In this document: piece after piece, positions 9,313 through 21,818 of the stretch
Layout of the letters: the number at the start of each line of letters is the position of its first letter
Position numbering within the stretch: the first letter of the stretch is position 1
NCBI GenBank assembly: GCA_002104895.1
Contig: MCFG01000245.1
Location: forward strand, 85,001-106,818
Length of the DNA: 21,818 nt
DNA from: Anaeromyces robustus
Taxonomy: Eukaryota; Neocallimastigomycota; Neocallimastigomycetes; Neocallimastigales; Neocallimastigaceae
Reading direction: 5' to 3'
Program-made: the position numbers and the translations under genes
Notes under the pieces: model-generated
Seen by the model: only the letters and a program-made list of their open reading frames with translations
What the model was told of the DNA's origin: nothing
Database searches by the model: none

Positions 9313-10685
9313 ATATATTATATAAAAAAAGTATAAGATATTTTACAGTATTTATCGGTGATGGAACATTAATTTCAAATTTTTTATAACCTAATTGATA
9401 AAAATAGAGTTTTGAGGTATTATTTGAAACTAATAGATAACTTGTTTCAATATTAAATTTATCTTTTATTTTAATTGGTAATATACATTTTATTGGATAT
9501 ACTGTTGGTAACTATAATTATTGATATTATAAAACAAAATAAAAAAAAAATACAATTACATTTTATTAAAAAATCAATTTTTTTTTTTTAATTATTTTAA
9601 TAATTTCATTTTAAATTAATAATTGAAATATATATTTAATTTTTTAATTTTATATATAAATATTAATTTAAAATATATATATGAAGAAAAAATAGCTAAA
9701 AAAAAAAAACTTACATTCATTTGAGTATTATCATTATTTACTATTCTTGTTTTCCAATTGACATTATAACTATCAAAAGAGTGTATTATACCTGAGAAAT
9801 CACTTGCAATAATTTCAACATTGTTAACTTTATAGTATATATATTATATACATAATATTTTATAGATTTTAAAATATTTTATAAATATATTTTAATACAT
9901 TATGGAAAATAATTAATTTTTAAATTATGAAATAGTAAAAATTCAAAATTAAATTATTAGAAATTTATAATAAATTATAAATTTAAAATTCTTTTTAATT
10001 AATGTAGATGAATGATTGATTTTATTTAATAAATTTAAATATAATACCCATATTTTTAGTAATTTCTATATTGGTAATTGAAGTACCAAAATTATGTTTT
10101 AAAAAAACTTGATTATTTGATATTAATGATATTTCTCCATTTTCATCACCAATTACTATATCATTAACTTTATTATCAGAAGAATTTGGTATTATTGGAA
10201 AAAGTTTTATACATAAAATAGTTCCACTTGATGTAGTTACTGGTATATCATCCTATTAATAATATAATAATTAATATTAAAAAAAAGAAAAGAAAAGAAA
10301 AGAAAAGAAAAGAAATTTTTATATAAAATATTATAAATTAATAAAGAATTAAAAATTAAAATTTCATTTAATTCTAATTTTAATTTTATTCCTATTATTA
10401 ATAAAATATACATACATTATCATCTCTATTTTGTATAATTTTTAATGTTGAACCTACACCTATAATAATTCCTATTTCACTCTTTTTCTTTAAAGGTATT
10501 TTTCCAACTTCTAAAGCATTAATACTATAAGGTTTAAATTGTCGAGTCCATAGTGTTCTTGTCTTTATGATATCTTCAAATGATATTTTACTTTTTTTTA
10601 TAGTATTATTATAATCATTTATTATAGTATTATTATTATTTATTTGTTTATTTGATTCTAATGTATGTTTTTTACTTTCTAACAT
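8332..10685 (-). CDS. Seven-bladed FG-GAP/WD-like beta-propeller protein, 7 exons
   Basis: Assembled by hand from splice sites. Exons on the - strand in coding order: 10685-10416, 10252-10048, 9827-9715, 9511-9347, 9020-8931, 8791-8657, 8466-8332 (1113 nt, 370 residues plus stop). Only the second intron splits a codon; all start GT and end AG (GTATGT, GTATTA, GTAAGT, GTAAAA, GTATAT, GTAATT). After a polar Asn-rich N-terminus, seven beta-repeat blocks of the type hhhG-x(3)-G-x-hhh recur: about residues 69-84, 120-134, 162-176, 220-234, 263-277, 307-323 and 350-366 (for example NDIVIGDENGEISLI and QDILIGCKNGNIYII). This predicts a seven-bladed propeller and hence a protein-binding scaffold. Similar blades occur in ITFG2 and in BBS1/2/7, but I cannot assign orthology. 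It diverges from the C2 gene. Confidence 0.82.
9279..9312. repeat. Perfect 34-bp AT palindrome in propeller-gene intron 4
   Basis: An alternating TA core is bounded by one C (9285) and a matching G (9306), with symmetric TATATA arms outside them. It lies inside the 326-base intron 9021-9346 and could form a hairpin in the transcript or a cruciform in DNA. Confidence 0.85.
10282..10315. repeat. (AAAAG)n repeat in propeller-gene intron 1
   Basis: About six AAAAG units lie in the intron 10253-10415. On the transcribed (-) strand this reads as a CTTTT pyrimidine tract, about 30-60 bases before the exon 2 acceptor at 10252, where it may act as a polypyrimidine tract. Confidence 0.8.
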
Positions 10686-11432
10686 ATTTATTTAAATTTT
10701 ACTATACCATATATAATGTTATAAAAAATATAAATTTTTAATCATTTAAACGATTATTATTATATATAAATTTTTTTGAATATATAAAAATTAGAAAGAA
10801 AAAAATAAAAAAAAAGATATTAATTAATTAGTAAATTTTCAATACAAATTATATTAAAAAAAAATTTTTATATATAAATAATCATTAATTATTAATTATT
10901 ATAGTATATACAAATATCTTTTTTTTAATTAAATTAATTTTATGAATAATCTTTTTTAGTTTTATGGTTAGTTGGTCAAAATTTTGAAATTAATAACAAG
11001 AAAACTATATATTAAACTTTTTTATATATATATTTTTTTAATTCTTATTTCTTTTTACTGTTCATTCTTTGAATAATATATATATGTAAAATAAACAAAA
11101 TTTTTAAATTTCAATAATAATATAATTATATATATTATGATTTAATTATTAACATTTATTTAATATAAAAAAAAAAAAATAAAAATACATTATATTAAAG
11201 TAGCTTAACATTATTAAAATAAAATTCTCTAATATACTTAATATACCCAAAAAAAAATATCACATTAATTAAATTTACATAATACAATAAAAAAAAAAAA
11301 TAAAAAAAAAAAGCAATATATATATATAGAGAAAAAAATAATAAGAATTATATATTTGTTATTTTAATATTTTCATTTTTTTGGAATACTATACCATATA
11401 ACAAAAAAAGGATAATAGAATTAATATATTAG

Positions 11433-11514
<82 letters not shown>

Positions 11515-11580
11515 CATAAAAAAATAAAATATTAAAAGAGAGTAGAGTAAATAAAAAAATAATAAAGATATAAATACAAA
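10686..11580. promoter_or_regulatory. Divergent upstream region of propeller and C2 genes
   Basis: These 895 bases separate two start codons pointing away from each other, so they must hold both promoters. An identical 14-mer, TACTATACCATATA, lies at 10700-10713 (15 bases before the propeller ATG) and again at 11387-11400 (180 bases before the C2 ATG), in the same + orientation. A relatively G-rich patch (ttatggttagttggtcaaaa) sits near 10960-10980. The C2 leader has (CAA)n followed by (TAA)n. No recognisable TATA or initiator stands out from the background. Confidence 0.6.
11433..11512. repeat. (CAA)n then (TAA)n trinucleotide tract in C2 gene leader
   Basis: About ten CAA units pass into about sixteen TAA units, 69 bases before the C2 start codon. 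It probably lies in the 5' untranslated region; the antisense poly-Leu open frame is a by-product. Confidence 0.85.
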
Positions 11581-13877
11581 ATGAATTATATGGATGATAA
11601 ATATTTAGATGATGATGCATCTGATTATTTAGCTGTTACTATTGAAGAACAAAGAGAAAAAAAAGATATTGAATTGGATGAAATTGCTGCTATTCAACGT
11701 TATTTTTTAGCATCTGAAGATATTCGTCCTTCATTAGTATGAATTTAAAAAAAAAACTTTTTTTTTTCTTTTCTTTTCTTTTCTTTTGTATAAATAAATA
11801 AATTATATATTATAAATGAATATTATTTATTTACTCATTTTTATTAATAATAAATTTATTAAATATATATAATTTTTACTTACTCCACTATTAACTATTT
11901 AATTATTCTGTATTAATAAAAATACTAATACATTACTTATATATAATATTATTGTTTTTATTAATATATAATTTAGAGTGGTGTTGTTTCTGGTATTTAT
12001 TGATTATTTTTTGATGAATTGTAATATATTATATTTTATGGGGAAAAAAAATATCTAATTCATTAATTATACATATATATATATATATTTTTTTTGGTAA
12101 TATTACAGTTACTATTCGTTCATTGAATTTTTCAGATATAAGTAATATGAGTATGTATTTGTTGAATTGTATCAGCTATTAGAAATTATTTGACCTATTT
12201 TATGGATAAAAATAATTAATATAATATAATAAATATATATCATATATATATATATATATATGATATATATATTTTTTTTTTCTTTCAAAATATATTTTCA
12301 GATTATTCTTCAAATGATTTTAATAATATATATGTTATTTTAAAATTGAGAACTTTATCAAGTAGAACAAAAATTATTATAAATAATTCAAATGATTTAA
12401 GTTTTAATCAAACTTTACATTTTCCAGCAAGTGTAATTATCATTTTATTAATTAAAAACGATAGTTATTTTTAATATTGTTATATACGTAAAAAAAAAGA
12501 AAGAAAAAATAAATAAAAAATAAAGAAATATATAAAAATGAATTTAAATATATTAATATATCATATATTTATCAATTATAGGTTATTAAAAATAAAAGAC
12601 ATCCTTATAATTTATTATCTATATCTGTCTATGGTTTTGATATGGATATTAAAGAAAGTATAAATATTGGGAATGTTTATTTTCACCTTCATGATATTAT
12701 ATCTGTAATATATATATATATAAATATTTTTTAAAAATTATATCTATAAATATAAATGTTATAATAATAAATTATTAATTCACCTTTAAAAATATTACAA
12801 ATACAATAAATGATTTTTTTTTTTTAAAAAAAATTATATTCATTAATTATTTAATAAATAATCAATATATATATATATATATTGATTTATAGATGAGTCC
12901 TATTTTTGGATCTTATGATTTATGGAATAATGAATTATTTGTTGGTACTATTGATTTAGAAATAACATTTAATTATGGGATGTTTGGATATGGTTATTCA
13001 AATCAAGTATATATATATATAATATTATATATTTTATATAACTTTATATATATATAATTAAAAAAAAAAATTAACAATTAACAATTCATTATTATCTATA
13101 ATATTCTATAATATAAATTATTAATAGTTAAATGAACATTTATCAGATCCATCAGAAATGTGTACTTATTCATTATTTCCTCGTATTAATCCAAGTGAAG
13201 GATTATCAAAACAAACAGATAATATTATTTCATTAACAGCAACGATACATCCAAGTTTTATACCATTTAATTGTAAAGTTCTTTTATCTTATGGATTAGA
13301 TATTTATCCTTTACTTAAAAATAATAAATCTTTAACTTATATTCCTAAAAAGAAAAATAAAATTCTTTCTCAAGAAAATGAAAATGAAATCAAAGAATTC
13401 TTTGATTATTATTATAGTATTCGTGATAGAGGAAGAAGAATTTTACTTTTACATAAATATTTCTTAAATGAAGTAAGTTTCAACTTTTTTTTATATTTTT
13501 TTATTTTTACAAAAAAGAAAAAAAAATTAAACATAAATAAAAGTATATATATATATAAAAGAAAAATTTTAAGAAGAAGAAGGAAAAAAAATTAAATAAT
13601 AATAATAATATAAATATTTTTTTTATTTTTATATATATTATTACTATTACTATTATTATTATTTTTTGTGATAACAATTAATTAGAAAGTGGAAACGAAT
13701 ATTCATGATACGAGTGATAGAAAAGATAATCATATTGGTAATATATCGGAAGCTTTAAATATGAAAATTGAAAAGAATAGTATAGAGGAAAATATATCTT
13801 CAAAATTCTATATACAATTTGTTAATCAAGTTAAAAATTTATTTTCATCATTCTTCAAAAAAGAAAAAAAAGCATAA
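11581..13877 (+). CDS. C2-domain protein, 8 exons, possibly C2CD6/CATSPERT-like
   Basis: Assembled by hand. Exons: 11581-11736, 11977-11992 (16-nt microexon), 12109-12150, 12302-12432, 12582-12704, 12893-13006, 13128-13472, 13686-13877 (1119 nt, 372 residues plus stop). All introns are GT..AG and 116-240 bases long. Residues 53-185 read as a C2 beta-sandwich: SGVVSVTIRSLNF, then IYVILKLRTLSSRTKI, then LSFNQTLHFP, then LLSISVYGFDMDIKESINIG. The FDMD keeps one Asp-x-Asp loop but the other calcium loops look poor, so calcium binding is doubtful. A YGMFGYGYSNQ motif (184-194) follows, then a charged tail. The C2 plus YGxFGYGYS layout recalls the flagellar C2CD6/CATSPERT family; this is from memory and tentative. 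The gene diverges from the propeller gene. Confidence 0.85.
11977..11992 (+). other. 16-nt microexon (exon 2 of C2 gene)
   Basis: It is preceded by ataatttag and followed by gtattt. It joins exon 1 in phase 0 and leaves phase 1, which matches exon 3 exactly and rebuilds the first C2 strand (SGVVS-V-TIRSL). Without it exons 1 and 3 do not join in frame. Confidence 0.75.
12233..12270. repeat. Perfect 38-bp AT palindrome in C2-gene intron 3
   Basis: A (TA)n core is bounded by C12241 and G12262 with symmetric ATATATAT arms, inside the intron 12151-12301. It has the same design as the palindromes at 9279-9312 and 12860-12887. Confidence 0.85.
12860..12887. repeat. Perfect 28-bp AT palindrome abutting a 3' splice site
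   Basis: AATCAATATA...TATATTGATT is a perfect inverted repeat that ends five bases before exon 6 of the C2 gene (12893). In RNA the hairpin would occupy the usual position of the polypyrimidine tract. Confidence 0.85.
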
Positions 13878-16108
<2,231 letters not shown>

Positions 16109-16524
16109 ATGAATAAGTCAAAAAAAAGATATCAAAGAATTAATAATAATAATAAAAATAAAAAAATTAATAATTTAGATGAAGGATTAAATAAAGAATC
16201 GAATCCATATAATATTTTACAATCCTCTACATATACATGGCAAAATTATTGTAAAAATTCAACATGGATATACGAATTAGTTAATTCAGGTAAAAATAAT
16301 AAATAAATAATAAGTAAAAAATATATATATAAATAATATAAATAATAATAACTAATAAAAAGAAATTATAAATTCTAATACAATTTAAGTTTATATTGTT
16401 AAAAAAAAGATATTAAAGTTTAATATCATATAATATATCTATAATACTAATTTATAATTATAATTATTATATTATTCTATTCTTTATATTTTTAAAATAT
16501 GAATATAAAATATTTATTATATTA

Positions 16525-16555
<31 letters not shown>

Positions 16556-17871
16556 TTTTTCTGTAAATAAAAAATGTTTACTTTTTCTTTTTTAGCTACA
16601 TTAATAACCAACATCTTATTTATATTATTATTAACTATTAATGGATTATCATGGAAGTTGATTATGGAAGGTTCAATAGTTTCTTTTGTAGAATCATATG
16701 AATGGTTTTTTATTTCAATAAATGCTACTACTAAAGATTTAATATCCTTTTATTATCATCCAACTACTATATACCAAATGATACCTATTATAATGGGTTT
16801 TATTTTCAGTTATATTTGGGACTTTCTAAAATTATGGTTAGATTTATTAACACATGGTGTTGTTTTAGTTATTCTTCTCTATAAACCTTTATGGAGGAAA
16901 AAAATAATAAATTTTTATATATATCATGGATTATGTTTTTGTCTTACTGGAGATATCTGGGGTTTCAAATTAATTGATTTTACATTTTCATGGCGGTATA
17001 CATTAATAAATTTTTGTGAAAATATATTAGCTGGTACTATAAATAATGATAAAGATTTCTTACAATGGTTTAAATATAATTCATTAATGAAACGAAAACA
17101 ACAAAGTGCTATAAATACCTGTGAAATTGATTCAGTGAAAAATATAGCTATATCTGTAGGAGATAGTGATTCATTTTTATCCATAGATACATTAGATTCT
17201 AATAATATATTATTTAATTTTTTATCAGGATTAGTTAATAAATATTCAAGAAAATTTTGTGTTGTAGGACCCATTTCTTGGGTATGGATATGGATTTTAG
17301 GTTTAAAAGTTTGGTATTCTTCTTGGATTATAGAAAATATAAAAGAAATTTATGTTCGTTTTCGAGGATCTATAGAGAAAAATATTGTTTCTTATGTAGT
17401 TCATTGGAAATATATAGAAAATGATGATACCATTGAAAAACCTCCACCTTCACCAACGGTGTCGTCTACTTCACGTTTTTCAAAACATCCATATATACCT
17501 TTAAGTAAAAGATTATATCGAAGTTCAAATAATTTTGCATCTGCAAAAGCATTTATACTTTATAATCATAAAATTCAAACTAAAAAAGCAAAACTATCTT
17601 CCGATGGTATATCTATAAAACAAAAAGATTTAGATTCATCATCGAAAAAAAGTAATACTAACAATAATTCTAATAATTCTAATAATTCTAATTCTCATAA
17701 TAATAATAACAATAACAACAATAACAATAATAAGAAAAATAATAATTTAAAATCTAAAGATTCTCCATCTTTATCGAATAAAGATAGTAAAACGAATAAT
17801 AATCATAATAATCATAATAATCATAATAATCATAAAACCAATAAAGACAATAAAATAAAAGATATTAAATC

Positions 17872-17903
<32 letters not shown>

Positions 17904-18094
17904 GTAATAACAATAATAATAACAATAATAATAATAATAACAACAGCATTAATAATAATAATAATAAAAATAAAAACAACAACAATAATAAAACGAATAA
18001 TATTATTAATATCAAAGATACAAATATTACGATTTCACCACTTACTTCAACTAAAAGTCCAGATTTTCTAAAAAAATTTTTACCAAAAAACTAA
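16109..18094 (+). CDS. Unrecognised membrane protein with Asn/His-rich tail, 2 exons
   Basis: Exons 16109-16289 and 16596-18094 are joined by a phase-1 GT..AG intron (ttcag/gtaaaa ... ttttttag/ctaca), giving 1680 nt, 559 residues plus stop. The basic, Asn/Lys-rich N-terminus (1-30) probably stays cytosolic. Hydrophobic segments lie at about 61-79 (ATLITNILFILLL...), 120-140, 142-156 and 284-303 (VGPISWVWIWILGL...), so about four membrane spans are likely. Between the third and fourth is a hydrophilic stretch. The tail has a Pro/Ser patch (about 342-353, PPPSPTVSSTS) and from about 414 to 530 is almost all Asn with Ser, His and Lys, encoded by AAT/AAC runs. I do not recognise the family. The ATG at 16574 just before exon 2 lies inside the intron and could serve an alternative short form; the first exon looks coding, so the longer model is preferred. 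Confidence 0.75.
17650..18010 (+). repeat. AAT/AAC (Asn) codon repeats in membrane-protein gene
   Basis: Impure (AAT)n with AAC, CAT and TCT codons encodes Asn, His and Ser runs, including four tandem AAT-AAT-CAT (NNH) units near 17800-17832. The mixed codons suggest an old, protein-maintained tract. The antisense poly-Leu frame is a shadow. Confidence 0.9.
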
Positions 18095-18367
18095 TTACCT
18101 TATTTCTTTTTTCTATTTCATTTATTTTTTTCCGTTTTTTTTTTTCGTATATATTCTTTTTCATTTCTTCCTTATTTGATTAATTCTTTTTTCTTTTTTT
18201 CTTTTATTTTTTTTTTTTTTTTAAAAAAAAAATAATAATAAATAAATAAATTAAATAATTATAATAAAATAATTATAATTAAAAAATGATAATAATAAAA
18301 AAGAATAATTTAATAAGAAAGTATAAAAAAGAAAAAGAAAAATGAAATAAGGTAATACATATATAAT

Positions 18368-18400
<33 letters not shown>

Positions 18401-18467
18401 CGACAGTTTAAATAAAAATTATTACGAAGAATTAAATATCTTTTATATTTAATTTAACTATTTAAAA

Positions 18468-18502
<35 letters not shown>

Positions 18503-19085
18503 ACATATAAATGTATAAAATAATTATTACGAATAAAATTAATCATTTTAATATATATAAGTAAAATATCCAAACAAACAAATAAACAAATATAAATATA
18601 AAAAAAATCAAAATATAAAAAAATATAAAAAATATATAAAATTTCATATTAATATAAATATATATTATATTATAAATTATAATAAATTATAATAAACTAA
18701 ATAACAATACATATAAATAAAATAATATTAACAAAAAATTAAAAAAAAAAAAAAAAAAAAAAAAAGAATTAATAAAATAAAAAATTAACTTATTTATGAA
18801 AATATATATTAAATAATAATGAAATAACAATTTCCTTATATTTATATTATTACCAGAATAAAGAAAAAAAAAAAAAATTATATATATATATAAAAAATAA
18901 ATAAATAAATAGAAGTCATTTTTATTTTTATACTTTATTTATTTTATTTATTTATTATTTTCTTGTTGGTTGGTTTGGTTTGGTTGATTTATTCATTCGT
19001 TCGTTGGTTTGTTGGTTTGTTTATATATTTATATTTGTATGTTTATAATATTTTATTATTATTAATTTTTTATTTATTCCTTTTT

Positions 19086-19106
19086 GTTTATTTATTTTAT
19101 TTTATT

Positions 19107-19189
<83 letters not shown>

Positions 19190-19212
19190 TAAATTTATTT
19201 ATTTATTTATGT
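19086..19212. repeat. (ATTT)n microsatellite
   Basis: TTTTA pentamers pass into a nearly pure ATTT array with one ATAA break near 19190. The open frame running from the G-rich patch through the array is a repeat by-product. Confidence 0.9.
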
Positions 19213-19395
19213 TATTATTTACTGATTTGATTTATAAAAAAAATTATATAATAAAAATATTATTATTTAAAGTTTTTAATTTTTATTATTTTTTAATTAT
19301 AATATTTTTTTATTGGTTATTAAGATTTGTTTCATCATTTTTAAAATGTTTCAAATAATATTATAAATAATTTAATCTAAAATTTTTAATGTTTT

Positions 19396-19432
<37 letters not shown>

Positions 19433-20047
19433 TACAGCATTACCATTAATGATTACTTATATAAATGATAAATATTAAAATGAAATTATAATAACTTATT
19501 TATTTATTTATTATTAATAATTATTTTTTTATTTTAATTTTAAAACAAACTGTTCTTTTAATTTATTATTATTATAATTATAATTATTATTATTGCTATT
19601 ATTGAATTACTTTTTTCTATTTTAACTGAAATTATATATATTGATTATTTATTTAAATGAATACTATTATAAAATTAATTAACATTAAAATAATTGTACT
19701 ATTATATGTAAAACAATAATTTTTATTTTTTTAATCTCAATTCTTTTTTTTTTATTTTATGAAAAAGAATAAAGAATAAAGAATGAAAGTAACTTTTCTC
19801 TCTTTTTTTTTTTTTTTTTTTTTATTTTTTATTTTGTAATTTGTTATAGAAGAAATGCTGAAAATAAAAGATTTACTTTTTTATTTTTAATCTAATTTTT
19901 TTATTTTAATGTAATATATTATACAATATATTACTACATATATTATTTTATTGAAAAATAAATTAAAATTAATTAAATTTTTGTGACAGTGGATGATTAA
20001 TATATTGTAATATATTATTATAATATATCATTTAATCATATATATAA

Positions 20048-20090
20048 ATTTATTTATTCATTTACTTATTTATTTATTTATTATTTATTT

Positions 20091-20121
<31 letters not shown>

Positions 20122-20122
20122 T
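20048..20122. repeat. (ATTT)n microsatellite with TTA interruptions
   Basis: A shorter period-4 array with two ATTATTT phase shifts. A similar clean stretch occurs at 19396-19429. Confidence 0.85.
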
Positions 20123-21394
20123 ACTATAAAATTAATCAATAAAAAATAAACATAAACCGTTATTATAAAATAAACAAAAAAAATAAAAATAAAAATAAAA
20201 AATACATATCTTATTTACTTATTCTTTACTTATTTATAATTATTGATTTGTTTATTTCACGATCTTTTATTATTAAAATATCTATTTATTGTTTATTATA
20301 TTTCTTATTAATCAATTTTTAGAATTTTTTGTTAATTTTTTCATATTGATTGAAACTTCTTTTTTTTTGTTTTAATTCATATCTTTTATTTGATAATGAT
20401 AGTTCTCATTGTTTTATAATTTAATTAATAAACCTTTATTTATACAATTGATTTACCTTTTTATTTATATATATATATATATAATTAATTATTTATCTAA
20501 TTCTTAATTATTTTTTAAAAAGATAAATAAATAAATAAATAATAAGTAAATAAATAAATAATTGTAATAATATAATATAATAGAATAGAATATAATATAT
20601 ATTTCATTATAATAATAAATTAATAAATAATAAATATATTTAATTTAATTTTGAAATTTTATAAAATTTTAAAATAAAAAAAAAATATAGCTATAAAAAC
20701 AAGAATAAAAAATAAATAAAATAGTAAAAATAATTTTAGAAAGTAAAAGATAAAATAAAAAAATAAAAAAATAAAAATAAAAATAAAACAAAATAAAAAA
20801 AATAAAATAAAATAAAAATAAAAAATAAAAAAAAATAAAAATAAAAATATAATATTGAAGAAGAAATTGAAATATTCTTAATAGAAGGAGTTTTTATATT
20901 TTTTATATTAATAATATATTTATTTTCTTCTTTATAAAAAAATAACAATTTAAGAAAAGAAAAAAAGAAAAGGTAAAAAAAATAAAATATGTTTATCATT
21001 TTATAATGTTCAAAAGATAAATGTTATGTAAATTTTTGATTAAAATATATAATTTTGAATATATCTATTGTTTAAATCTAATTTTGATTGCTTTTATTTA
21101 TTAAAAAAAAAATATATTACAAAAGTATAAAAAAAGAAATTCATATGTAAATCAATTTCACTTAAAATAATAAAATTTTTAAGCATTTTAGAAAATTAAA
21201 TTTCACAAATATATTATTTAGTCAATGAAATTAAACAAATATATAAATTTATATTGTAAAACAGTTTTATATATACATAAAAATTAATAACAATAAACAA
21301 TAGTTTAATAAATATTAAAATCGATAATTATGTTTTATTTTGATATTAATAAACAAAACAAATATATATAAAGTTTCTTTTGAACAAAAAAAAA

Positions 21395-21437
21395 TAAACA
21401 GATGTAATTATAAATTAACCTTATAATTACCTGTTTA
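21395..21437. other. Stem-loop with 17-bp stem
   Basis: The left arm taaacagatgtaattataa (21395-21413) pairs with the right arm ttataattacctgttta (21421-21437) apart from a two-base bulge, around a 7-base loop (attaacc). It contains C and G in matching positions, unlike the (TA)n palindromes. Its role is unknown: it could be a structured RNA, a transcript end, or a chance or relic inverted repeat. Confidence 0.6.
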
Positions 21438-21818
21438 ATACTAAGAAAAAATTAAGAAATTCATATATATTTCTGTTTTTATTTCTTGAATTTAATAAAT
21501 TTGAAAATAATATTTTCATTTATTTATTTTTCCTTAATGATTAGTTCATAAAATTAAAATAAATAAAACATCATTTTCAATATTCAAATTTTTATTTTTG
21601 TTGTGACTTATAGAGAAATTATATAAATAACAATTGAAAAAAAAATATATATATAAATTATAATTGTTTATAAATATATATATTAGAATATTTTATTTTT
21701 TCTCGTTTATAATTATAAAAATTTCTCAAATATTATATTTTGAATTTCATATTATATATATTCATTTAAATTAAAAAAAAAAAAATGTATATTAATTATA
21801 TCTTTATTTTAATATTAA

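Larger units (their letters stand above)
18095..21818. other. Gene-free downstream region
   Basis: No gene is supported in these 3.7 kb. Pyrimidine-rich sequence follows the membrane-protein gene, then A29 at 18372-18400, A33 at 18469-18501 and A25 at 18741-18765, followed by ATTT arrays at 19086-19212, 19396-19429 and 20048-20122. A G-rich patch lies at 18965-19020 and an AAAAT/AAAT stretch at about 20755-20850. The last 800 bases are less repetitive and contain a hairpin at 21395-21437 but no open frame of coding character. Confidence 0.7.

Noticed and set aside
12001-12003. TGA read as Trp in the C2 gene (SGVVSGIY-TGA-LFFDEL)
   Set aside because: Considered as a recoded stop, but splicing out from 11993 as an intron gives a frame-consistent 16-nt exon and a proper C2 strand, with no need for a changed code.
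16924-17274. 116-residue antisense open frame inside the membrane-protein gene
   Set aside because: It lies fully under the coding exon and has no recognisable motif; treated as a shadow.
19993-20040. Inverted repeat atgattaatatatt / aatatatcatttaatcat
   Set aside because: Arms need a four-base bulge and are almost all A/T, so chance pairing is likely in this background.

Overview
The window is a stretch of eukaryotic nuclear DNA of extreme A+T content. The intergenic spaces are almost pure A/T, filled with long poly-A and poly-T runs, (ATTT)n/(AAAT)n arrays and (TA)n tracts, while the genes stand out by their higher G+C. Coding exons use the standard code with A/T-ending codons and are split by short GT..AG introns. 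This composition, the asparagine and lysine homopolymers, and an SPX-RING protein of the fungal phosphate-control type best fit an anaerobic gut fungus (Neocallimastigomycota). Dictyostelium-like amoebae are a weaker alternative. This assignment is an inference from style; no marker gene is present.

Four protein genes can be supported. (1) An uninterrupted + strand gene (2875-4962) for a 695-residue SPX-RING ubiquitin ligase. Its SPX domain is interrupted by a disordered insert with 17 tandem (T/S)SPx units, and its C-terminus is a CaaX-type tetrapeptide, CIVM. (2) A seven-exon - strand gene (10685 down to 8332) for a 370-residue protein that folds out as seven FG-GAP/WD-like beta-propeller blades. 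(3) Diverging from it, an eight-exon + strand gene (11581-13877) for a 372-residue C2-domain protein, including a 16-nt microexon. (4) A two-exon + strand gene (16109-18094) for an unrecognised membrane protein of 559 residues with a long Asn/His-rich tail. The exon structures of genes 2-4 were assembled by hand from splice-site sequences; all junctions keep frame and give lengths divisible by three.

Genes 2 and 3 share an 895-bp divergent upstream region with an identical 14-mer near each gene. The C2 protein faintly resembles the sperm/flagellar C2CD6 (CATSPERT) family, and propellers of the other type occur in BBSome and ITFG2 proteins. A joint flagellar (zoospore) role is therefore possible but unproven.

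The rest is gene-poor: 1-2874, 4963-8331, 13878-16108 and 18095-21818. These spaces hold simple repeats, some with higher-order structure, plus a few short G+C-richer islands, small hairpins and exon-like scraps listed below. No tRNA, rRNA, CRISPR array or transposon could be supported.
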